A stretch of DNA of 64,000 nt from Isoetes taiwanensis (lineage: Eukaryota; Streptophyta; Lycopodiopsida; Isoetales; Isoetaceae). The DNA lies in assembly GCA_021234155.1 (NCBI GenBank), contig JAJEKV010000146.1, forward strand, positions 496,001 to 560,000, read 5' to 3'. The position numbers and the translations under genes are program-made. Each line of letters begins with the position of its first letter. Position 1 is the first letter of the stretch. The notes under the pieces are model-generated. The model worked only from the letters and a program-made list of their open reading frames with translations. It searched no databases and had not been told where the DNA came from. Shown here piece by piece: positions 55,107-64,000 of the stretch.

Positions 55107-56476
55107 TCATTTGTAGACCTCCACCACACTAGTAGAATCTATAGTTGCTACCACCTCCATCCTTGAGAACCCTCCTTTTGTAACCAGTTTCTGCAGCTCC
55201 CTCAGCGTTCGCTCCCTTCCTCCACTGTTGTATGCCAGCATCAGAAGATCGACTGTTAGTGCCTGTCTTGCCCTTGGACAAGCATTGCTGATTGTTTCTG
55301 GCAATATGGCATCCACTATGATGATCTTTCCATCGTCTGGAAGTGCTTGGTAGCAGTTCTTTAATATACGCTCGCAATGCTCGTCATCCCAATCGTGTAG
55401 AATCCACTAAGACATTCATCAAAATATGAGGTCAAATGCATACAAAAAGAACAAAATAGCTGATTTTACTTGTTTCAATTCTCACCTTCATGAACATTGC
55501 GTCTCCCTTTGGAACACTTTCAAACATATCCCCACCTATGTTTTGCACTCCTATTATACATAAAGCATGAGAGGTAATCTTTTGGATTAACTTAGAGAGC
55601 AAACAAAACTTAGATCATAAGAGAGATTCGTTTGAGTGAGTAGAGAAATACATAAATCGCAAGATGTAATCTTTTTGATAATGTACCTGCCATATGTGGA
55701 GCCTTGGAAACTACGTGAGGTTGATCAAAGTTTATGCCATTGATTGTGGGGTATTTTTTAATAATAGAATGCAAGGAGGCACCAAAACCTCCTCCTACAT
55801 CCACCAAGCTTTTTAAAGTAGAAAATCCACCATATTCCTTTAGTACTAACTTCATAAATAGCCTCGAATGGTTGGCCATAGCAACATTAAACAGATTGTC
55901 TAATCTTGGATCTTCAGCCCCCATTTCAAATGCACTCTTTCCATGAGCTTTCTTGAATGGTGACACCCCATCTAATATCGCATCTTCCAAATATAACCAT
56001 GATTTCATGAAAATGGGATCGGTGTTCATGCAGATCAATGGCCCCAAACATACACCTTCCTCATCTGGGGCCAGATATTTACCACTTGGAGTAAGCTTGT
56101 ACCTACGATCTGAATGCCCATCCTTCTCAATCACAATTTCTTCAAGAAAACCTCTACTAGCCAAAGCACGGAGTAACCTTTCTAAATTCAAATGGCCGAC
56201 TTCATTGTATTTCACAACTGATATCTGTTTTAAAATTTCTTTAGCATTCATTCCCTGATCTATGTTTGCGCCAATTAATTTCTCCCTTTTTGCGAGAATC
56301 TCGGGAACGCCAAGCCTAATTATAGCTCTAAGTGCTAGTGGCAACGAGATAATAGTTGACATCTCATACACTAATAATCTTGTTTGATCTATCATTGATG
56401 TTCCTCGATGGTTCACAATTAAATCTGATTCTTTGCTTGATTGCAATTGTCCATTTTGTAGCAGTTCCATTTGCAC
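55107..56476 (-). CDS. COMT-type S-adenosylmethionine O-methyltransferase
   Basis: Three exons: 56,476-55,687; 55,550-55,486; 55,406-55,107; 384 residues, phases fit. It would transfer a methyl group from S-adenosylmethionine to a hydroxyl of a phenolic, as in lignin or alkaloid pathways; the substrate cannot be told. N-terminal dimerisation part: LALRAIIRLGVPEIL and LERLLRALASRGFLEE. SAM-binding motif LVDVGGGFGASL (residues 224-235), then INFDQPHVV and VQNIGGDMFESVP. Catalytic-type His 289 in WILHDWDDEHC; Asp 317 (IIIVDAILPE) stands where many relatives have Glu; Glu of GGRERT is kept. Exon 2 is only 65 bases. No damage visible. It faces the bHLH gene tail to tail. Confidence 0.92.
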
Positions 56477-56569
56477 TCACTTTGCAAGACGAAAACACTA
56501 TGGACTTAGAGAAGAAACTACTTAAGCACATTAAGTCACAACAAAAGTGAAGGCTATTAAAAAGCATAC

Positions 56570-57410
56570 AATGTTTACATCATGCTTTACCTACAAACTT
56601 ACCTACCCCTTACGTATTATTTATCGTGTAGGATAATTTTCATGAGTGCGCCTGGAATGCATTACACATGTAATCCAGTGGTGTGATATGGTTTCGAATG
56701 CTATAATGGTTCATAAAAACTAGTTGTGATTTCTAGGTAGTTCCTTACATATGATAATGGTTCACTAAAACTTGCAATGGCTTGTTAAAATCACTTTTGA
56801 AACCACGAACCAACAATGTTATTTTGGATGGCATAGTGATTTGTTAAAACAATTGCTTTATGGTATGGCTTGTTATGAAAGATAAAAAGGGGTTAGTCCT
56901 AGACTACATCTAGACAATTGCACCTTATATTGGACTACCTTATGAGGTTCAACCAAAGTGATTTTCAACCTTGATATTTTGAGATTTATTCTTATGAGCT
57001 TTTGGAAAGCAAGCCTCGTCATTTTTATGATATAATACAATATCTAAAATCTTTGCAAAATGACAATGCTGGTTAATCACAATTCACGACCAGACATAAT
57101 AATCCCATTGCATCAGTTTTTTTAAGAAAGATTGGGCATATTCATATCCCCGCCAATGCTTCTGAGCAATAGGAATATTTGCCCAAGCCATCACATTAAT
57201 GAGGGATTGCCCAACCAAAGTAGCACATGCCTCATTTTTATGAATTTGCCATTTTTTTACTCTGGCAAATTTGCTTTTATAGTACACGAAAATTATTTTC
57301 CATTTGTAAAGCTTTAGAAGGCACATGTAATAGTGCCATTTTAGATTGGTGACATTTTTTCATTTTCAAGGACATGAATGGCTCATTTATGAGTGCCCTG
57401 TAATTGATAG
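56570..57410. other. No feature seen
   Basis: AT-rich 5' flank of the O-methyltransferase. No TATA box or motif could be fixed. Confidence 0.35.
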
Positions 57411-57416
57411 ATTCAT

Positions 57417-57775
57417 TTTGGCCTTCTCACTCAATACTGGAGGTGGATCATTCATCTTCCCCCCCAAATGAGGTGATGAACTTTTCACTCTCTCTTATCT
57501 ATTCTTATCGCCATAGAAGTGCACCTTCTTGGATAAATGCACAAAATGATACTTACACAAGTTTATTTATTTGTGACCAAATTGGCGAACGTTTTTGACA
57601 TTCAGCCTTCCCACTCCATACGGCAAGGTGGATTATTCATTTCAATCTCCCTCCAAATGAGGTGCCGACGTGTTTAATTTCCTTTATCGCCATAAAAGTG
57701 CACCTTCTTGGATAAACATACACAGATGACACTTATAAAAGTTCATCTATTTATCATTTAATGTGGCCACAATTT
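57417..57775. repeat. ~183-bp direct duplication
   Basis: CCTTCYCACTCNATAC ... GGTGGATYATTCAT ... CCAAATGAGGTG ... ATCGCCATARAAGTGCACC ... TTCTTGGATAAA occurs from 57,419 and again from 57,602. About 80% alike. Confidence 0.65.
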
Positions 57776-57939
57776 TTTATACTCTACCTAAAATATGTAT
57801 TAAGTGTCATGCACATGATATATACTTGTGTAGTGTAGTCTTTTTTGCTATTCCAATTTGGTCTTTAATGTTTAGTTCAATGACCATAACATGCTTGCAT
57901 AAGTGAGTGTAATCTCTTATTGAGCAACCAAACTGAATT

Positions 57940-58494
57940 TGTTCGGGATCCACATTCGAGAGAGCTTGAGGGACGATCCTCTGTGAGAACCTTTGCGCCC
58001 AACAAACAACTCCTCAATAGGAAAAGAAATGTCACGCGGGCTTTTGCAATACAAGAGAAACAAGAGACTAGAAACAGAAGAAGGAAATAAGATACAGATG
58101 GAAGTGAAAATCTTGAATGGTCTCTGAGAATATATGAAAGCTCCAAAAAGGGGTGAGAAAACAAAAATGTCTGAGTTTTTCCAAAGTTCTAAGTCTAAAC
58201 TCCTAATATATATATAGTACAATGGCCTCTGTCCCAAAATAGCAAACAGTCTGCCGTTTCTGTATCTTCGGTTCCCTAATTCCGTGATCTCTGCCATGAT
58301 CTATGGAACCATTATTGCCATAATTTATGGCACTAAAATCTGACGGGTCGTGAATTCCCTATGCCGTGGACTCTCTTGGTCTCTTCTTCTTGGTTGGCAT
58401 GGCCTTGGCTCCTGACATGGATGCTTGGCCTTTGCTTTTAGGCTCTTTGGCATGCCTTAGAAATAGTCTTGTGCCTTTGGGCACGGGACTAACA
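57940..58494 (-). repeat. Gypsy 3' LTR
   Basis: 555 bp, minus sense, from TGTTAGTCCCGTG to CCCGAACA (TG...CA). It aligns with the LTR at 28,475-28,976. The TATATATATA box is at about 58,205-58,217. A polypurine tract lies next to its start, so this is the 3' LTR of an element that extends upward past the window end. Confidence 0.75.
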
Positions 58495-58506
58495 CTCCCC
58501 CCACCA
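58495..58506 (-). other. Polypurine tract
   Basis: Minus strand TGGTGGGGGGAG, directly before the LTR start TGTTAG. This is the plus-strand primer site of LTR retrotransposons. Confidence 0.7.
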
Positions 58507-58734
58507 AAGAACACTCAGAGGAGAGAAAAATGGGTATTGTCTTTGGAGGAGGGAAATTGTCAAGATCGACAACATCATCTTGATGACTGTGTGGGCGGAC
58601 TTGATTATGATAACCATCAACCAATTTTTGACATTGTAGGAGCACATCTGGCATGGCCTGTCTAAGAGCAGGTGTGGCATCAATTAGGATCCCAGTTTGC
58701 ACTATTTCTTCAAGGGCTTGATGAGCAGCAGTAG

Positions 58735-60845
58735 GTACATACTAACATTCCATCAGAAAAAGAGTAAGGTTGATCATCCTTCGAAGTTTCAAGATTGGAG
58801 ACCCATATCCCTAACAAACACTACCTATAAGCTTTGTGCCAAGATCATTGCCTTAAGAGTTAAAAGCTTTCTTCAAAGAAATATTAGTCCAAATCAATCT
58901 GCTTTCCTTCCTAATAGATATATTTTGGATAATTATGTGGCTGCTATGGAAGGTTTGCATTGGAACAATATCTCTAATCAAAATTGCATTCTTCTTAAGT
59001 TGGACTTCAAGAGAGCTTTTGATTCTGTGAGATGGAATTTCTTAGATTTTGTCATGCTAAAATTGGCTTCCCTCCTAAGCTTATTAATCTTATTCATGGC
59101 TTGAATGCTAGATCGAATTTCAGCTGTTCTTATCAATGGTGTCCCTTCTGGATTCTTTCCTCTCTCTTGTGGGGTTAGACAAGGCTGTCCTCTTGCCCCT
59201 TATCTATTTTTAGTAGCTGCTGAACTTCTAACCAAGGTCATTATACATTATCAGAATACTGCTCAAATAAAGGGCTTAAAACTTCCAAATTCTCATGATA
59301 GCATTACCATTCTCCAATATGCTGATGACACCTTATCATTCCTTGATGCTGATTTGCCAAACATTAATCTTTTCCTCAAGATTCTCAGTCAATTTTTCGC
59401 TGCCTCTGGCATTCATTTAAACTTGAGTAAGAGTATGATTATTGGAGATGTCAATACTCCAATTCTAGCTGGTATTAATGTTCTTCCTTCCAATCAGGCA
59501 ACTAAATTATTGGGTATGCCTCTCTCTATGAATCATAGCATCAAAGGTCTTTGGGACCCTATTCTCCAGAGAATTAAAAAGAAGCTGAATAATTACAGGA
59601 ATTATCTCTCTCTTGCTGGCAGATCTATTATTGCTAATGTTGTTCTTGCTAGCTCTCATGTGTACTTTTCCACAGCCTTAGTTGCTCCTAAATGTGTTTA
59701 TTTGGAGCTTAGAAACTTCATTTGGGAATTCTATATGCAAGCCAAAATCTTCTGGTGGTTTAGGCTGCAAGAATCTTTTCAGACAAGCTCAATCTCTTGC
59801 TGGAAAATTTATTTGGAAAGCCATTCATGGAAATCTTTCCCCTGCCTGCTATTTCATCAGATATTGGATTACCCCGAGTCATCCTTATGGGCATCCCTCT
59901 ATTCAGCACTTGCTTCCTCACTCTGCTTTCAATCAATTAAAACCAGCCTCTAATATCTCTCCTCTTATGCGTAATCTCATCAAGGCTTGGAATGCTATCT
60001 CTCTTAATTTCCAATTCGTTTCTAGAGATAAGCTTCATGTTGAAGCTCCAATTTTCTGGAACCCTCGATTGACTGAGCTAAATTCTCCAGTTCTTGCTAT
60101 CAAACACCCTAGAATCTATAAGAAATGGCATGAGGCTGGTTTAATTTATCTTAAAGACCTCTTTATTGATGGGAGAGTCATCTCTTGGACTAGATTGAAA
60201 GGTATTATTAGGGGCACTTTATCTGATAAGAAAATTTATTCTCTCATCAAACCTTTTCTCTCAAACTTAGCTCTCAATTCAGATGGAAATGATTGGACTA
60301 TAAATGGGAAAGGGGTCTACAAAGTGAAGAATGTGTATAATGCTATGTCCTCTTTCATAGATGATTGTAAAGCCATGTTGAAATGGTCCATTAGTCATGA
60401 TCAGCTTAAGAGTCTTTTCGATAATGTTTGGAATTCTTATTGTCCCCCGAAAATTTCTTACTTCATCTGGCTTCTTGCTAATGGTAGTCTGAACAACTTG
60501 GTCTCTGTGTCTAAAAGAAATCCTAACATCTCAACAAATTGTCCTTTGGCTTGTAACAGACTTGAGGATATGTGTCATATTTTCTTCTGTAGCAAATTGG
60601 ATGATTTTTGGACTTGGATTGCTGCTAAATTTGGCATTGTAATTAATGGGGATCTTCTGTCCCTTATGCAACATGATGATAAATTTGTCAACTCTATTAT
60701 ATACATTGCCCTATGGAACATTTGGAAAGCAAGAAATCGAGTGTTATATGGTCATAAGAATCCATCCAACTTCTGGATAAAGATGCACTTTCAGTTTGAT
60801 TTTGAGACTATTGCAACTGCTCATAAAAAGAAAATTTGGAGCTAA
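58735..60845 (+). pseudogene. LINE ORF2: reverse transcriptase and zf-RVT
   Basis: RT landmarks: DWRPISLTNTTYKLCAKIIA, LKLDFKRAFDSVRWNFLDF, CGVRQGCPLAPYLF, LQYADDTLSFLD, KLLGMPLSMN and YRNYLSLAGRSIIANVVL. After a frame change near 59,730: WTINGKGVYKVKNVYNAM, ISYFIWLLANGSL and a zinc-binding stretch CPLACNRLEDMCHIFFC, ending KKKIWS. The catalytic YADD is kept. A stop or shift near 59,104 and one near 59,730 break it; the endonuclease is absent by truncation. Confidence 0.85.
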
Positions 60846-61732
60846 CTTTGACAGGAAATGGGAGGCTTTCGGACAGTATAGGGGTCATTATAATTTATTT
60901 GCTTCCAACTTAAATGTTGTGGATTCTAACTTGTTTCTTTCTGATGATCCTAGAGTATCTTGAATTCATGCGTGGAGAAGGAAGTAATAAATTCGACAAC
61001 AGTCACTCTCCCTTTAGCCAAACATCTCAAGATCAGGTTATGAAGAATGACATTGCTAGTACCATGGAATCATTTCTTATGAAGAGAGGCCATATGAAAC
61101 ATCTGAAGGAAAGTGAAGATTTGTGGGCAAGTATTTTTGCAGAGAGGTTGTCCAAATCCATTGCCTATGGAATTTTCTGTCAATCAACAACTTTATCCTT
61201 ACAGAAGCTCAACTGACAAGGTACAGAACAATGTATTATAATCATAGATTATTGGCTGATCTTTATGGATCATTGCTGATCCTTCTGGAGGGTAGAGATA
61301 TGTTCCGCCTATTCTACCATAACAATTGGGCACCCAACAAATACCTTTTCGGCTCCACAGAAGCCTTCAATGTCTATTACAACTCTGTCTTCTCATCTCA
61401 GTCCTGATACTACTATGCTTTTGGCCTTCCATCGAAGAAACATGTCCTTGCTCTTATTTAATTTAGTTCTGGCTTACTTTTTTGGTGGATTACAATTTTG
61501 GCAGGTTTTCTATCTTCTTAAAAGCTCCAGAAATTCTGCTCTCCATTGTGGAATCTACATAGTGTTATTGTTCTGCAAATAACGTGGACTTCAGCTTATC
61601 TTCTTAATTGTTGCTGCTCATCATTTTGTTTGACTTCAGACCTTATCTTCTGTGTCCTGTTATTATTTGCTGGTTCTGCTGCACAAATGTACTTGAGATT
61701 TTATAATTAATGACACAAAACCAACTCTTACT
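60846..61732 (+). other. LINE 3' region, with an unrecognised open frame
   Basis: Between ORF2 and the A-rich tail. A 100-residue frame (60,914-61,216) reads GSNKFDNSHSPFSQTSQ, ASTMESFLMKRGHMKHL, LWASIFAERLSKSIAYGI. It is longer than a normal LINE 3' UTR and may be picked-up sequence or a separate exon. Confidence 0.35.
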
Positions 61733-64000
61733 TTCAAAAAAGAAAAAAAAAGAAAAAAAAAAGAAGGAAGAACGCCAGTCCGTGATCATATAACTGTGGA
61801 GAGGCGCCAAGAGAAGCATAAGGACTGGGATATGGTGGTGGATGCATGTGCTCATTCTGTGATTGAGCACGGAACTCTGCTACCAGAGCGAGATCCAACT
61901 GTTTGCAGAGTGTCTCCCAATCTTGAGGCGATATCAAGGTCTCAAGAGAGGACGGTTCCCAGTCCAGTGGAATGACCTTATTCTCCAAATATATGTGGAG
62001 GGTATTCAGAATTCCAATATACTAGAGAAACAACTGCGCATAGCTAATGCCCTAACCTCTCTGTAAATGGCCTTGAGCACAGTGAAGAGCCTCCTGCGCC
62101 AGTGTGAGATGTGAATGAAGCTCTGGCATATATTTGTTCTGTAGCATGGATGTGGCAGTCGGATCAGAGAGATATTGGTTGTCCTTCTGAAGTAACAACA
62201 CATCAGACTGATTGCCCGTGAATGCTTCGAGATGGCCTTCAGAAAATTTTCCTTGAGAATGAGCCAGATAAAAATCATGCAAGACATAAGCCATGGGTTA
62301 GACTGTTCGAAAAATAAAGAACAAAAGTTCTTCGATAGGGAGGAGCGGAAAGTTAACCAGGGCACACAGTGTGCCTCTTTCTTCTATGGTAAGGCTAGGC
62401 CACAGACTCAAAAAATCATTTACTGGAATAGCTCCTTCCACAAAGCCCGATGCACCGCACCATCTTATAAGAAAAAGGCGACGCCATAATTTGACATAGC
62501 CAAGGTATCCCATGGGAAGGGGATAATTCGTGCTTATATATGTTGCCAAAATAGAGTACCTTTCAGTGGTGAGATGAGCGTCCTCTACAGACTATTCTGC
62601 CCGTTGTAGCTAGTGTCGCAGGTCCTGAATTTGATTTGTCTTCTCATCCACCATGAGTTCTTTTATCTTTCGATATGCTGGAGCGCTATGAGAGGGAGAA
62701 GCATCCATGAAAGAGATTTGAAATTGAAGACCCACAAGTTCTGTATCATTAATGATTTTCTGCTTAATAGAATTTTGCAACTGGATTTCTAAGGATTTGA
62801 CCTGTATATGGGCAGCTGTTACAAAACCTTCCAATTTAGTGATGCAGAGCTGCTATGGAGTGATTGCACTCTTTTGAGTTTGAAACTCTTCTTGAAGGCT
62901 ACGATGGAGTGCCAAGGTATCCTTCAGGAGCTTATCCTTGGTCATGAGTTGGTCTATGAGAGTGTGTACTTGGGTATGTAATGGAGCGTGGATAGCTTCC
63001 AAATGAGCTGTGGCCTCCTGAGCCCTTTTTAATTCATCATGGATGGCGAGAATGGTGCTGTGTTTTTCCTGAACCTGTGCTGCCATGTGAGTTTTTTGAG
63101 CATTAAGATCTTGTAGTTCCTTCTTGAGGGCATCTGAGGAGTCCAAATAATCTTTGATACCATTCATTAGTTTTGCTTGAGATTCTTGTAACTGGAGAAT
63201 GCAGCCAGCTACCTATTGCTCATACTCGTATAGAGCTTGTCGAGAAGGTTGGGGCATCTAATAATGAACTTCATGAGGTGTGAAAATCTGAAAGTGTTGT
63301 TTGAGATCAGATGGAATTGTCTTTGCAGAATGATGAGAAGAAGAGATGGAAATGGGGGAGTTATTGTGTGGAGAGTGCGAACTTCTTTCTGAGTAAAGTT
63401 GAGATTCTGTTGCTGAGAGGTCTCGTCCATAAGTTCTCAGATGGCGGTTATCTTTGAGGAAACTTTACTGGGGGCATGAGACATAGACGTGGTTTCATAT
63501 GTAGAGACTGTACTGGAGACCGGAAGGCATTGATTGATGAGGGGCCTGAAAATGAGCACCCATTGTAGAAGCATGGCCAGAGCCCGGGGCTTTCCTAAGA
63601 TGATCAAGTTTCGCGAACATGCACTATATCAAGAGCTGAGACCAATCAATAGGCTTATCAGAATGTAGCAAATGGAAGTATTGAAAAAGTATTTGCTGAT
63701 ATGGGTGTTCTTGACAGAATGGCCGAAAATGGGGTGACATCGAGATCCTGTAAGTCCTACCATCCCAAAGAATGTGGGGTATTGACAAGGCGAAAGACCT
63801 TAGAGACAAAGGCCCGATTAATCAGAACGGGGGTTCCATCCACAAACGTTTGATAACTCGTGGAAGTACTGACCAGATTGGCCACAAACTGCTGCAGTTG
63901 CCTAGGATTGGGAACTGGAAGTTTTTGATCTGCAAAATGTTCAAGAGCTGCCCTAACTGCAACAACGCGATTGTTACCTTGCAAAGACGCTGAAAGAGTG

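Larger units (their letters stand above)
58731..61764 (+). mobile_element. L1-type LINE, 5'-truncated, nested in the gypsy ORF
   Basis: Starts inside the RT domain (ILTFHQKKSKVDHPSKFQDW), runs through the RT core and zf-RVT, then about 880 bases of 3' sequence and an A-rich tail (61,733-61,764). It is younger than the other LINEs here: few disruptions and an intact YADD box. It splits the minus-strand gypsy ORF. Target copies were not clear. Confidence 0.8.
58510..63999 (-). pseudogene. Decayed 3' ORF of the gypsy element, interrupted by a LINE
   Basis: On the minus strand from the window end to the LINE (63,999-61,765) and again after it (58,740-58,510), frames add up to a long protein of 600 or more residues. 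N-terminal part: AVRAALEHFADQKLPVPNPR, INRAFVSKVFRLVNT, YRISMSPHFRPFCQEHP, QQILFQYFHLLHSDKPIDW. Middle: strongly helical, heptad-like text such as LKKELQDLNAQKTHMAAQVQ and ELKRAQEATAHLEAI (63,167-62,853). End: RQAMPDVLLQCQKLVDGYHN before the polypurine tract. It sits between where pol should be and the 3' LTR, as do the extra ORFs of some Athila/Tat-type elements. I do not recognise its family. Many stops and shifts. Confidence 0.5.

Overview
The window looks like nuclear DNA of a land plant. The genes have short introns with GT-AG borders, and the families are plant ones: a THA8-like PPR protein, a class XV-type bHLH factor, a COMT-type O-methyltransferase, a plant WDR13-like WD40 protein and an ATG18b-like pseudogene. 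A PPR pseudogene with runs such as LVDMYAKCGSLEEAQ is typical of the very large PPR families of seed-free plants, so a fern or related plant is my best guess. This is inference; no marker fixes the species. Most of the 64 kb is transposon sequence, much of it old and broken.

Layout. 0-3.3 kb: a SINE-like repeat, then a two-exon THA8-like gene (minus) with a GC-rich upstream region. 3.4-9.5 kb: small repeats, a PLS-type PPR pseudogene, palindromic repeat units, a second SINE copy with a GATA tail, and non-coding sequence. 9.5-11.6 kb: a LINE copy with ORF1 but no ORF2. 13.7-17.8 kb: pseudogenes of ATG18b and histone H2A. 18.4-20.1 kb: a TIR element whose right arm is split by an 861-bp TRIM retrotransposon; the TRIM's LTRs carry a tRNA-Ala-like sequence. 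20.2-23.6 kb: a multi-exon WDR13-like gene (plus). 25-31.9 kb: a broken Ty3/gypsy element (LTR, gag, protease), a Ty1/copia scrap, and tandem arrays rich in a 24-bp palindrome. 32.5-33.6 kb: a perfect 76-bp-arm hairpin directly upstream of a TATA box and a gene fragment resembling the Crypton/ZMYM-type DUF3504 domain. 33.9-37.2 kb: a dead L1-type LINE (minus).

37.5-39.0 kb: a hairpin MITE and a poly(A)-ended retrosequence. 40.7-45.9 kb: a 5.1-kb Mutator-like element with roughly 1.2-1.5 kb inverted arms, a 9-bp target duplication and GC-rich cargo. 48.2-49.1 kb: a 5'-truncated LINE 3' end with target duplication. 53.2-56.5 kb: the clearest intact gene pair, a bHLH factor (plus) and an O-methyltransferase (minus), convergent about 0.3 kb apart. 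57.9-64 kb: the 3' part of another gypsy element (3' LTR, polypurine tract and a long decayed coiled-coil ORF) with a 3-kb LINE inserted in it.

The host genes do not form a pathway; they are unrelated genes separated by transposons. The most unusual object is the TRIM whose LTR holds an intact RNA polymerase III A box and B box in a tRNA-Ala(UGC)-like fold with a G3:U70 pair. It is an arrangement parallel to the 5S-carrying Cassandra elements. Next are the long-TIR Mutator-like element and the promoter-adjacent perfect hairpin.
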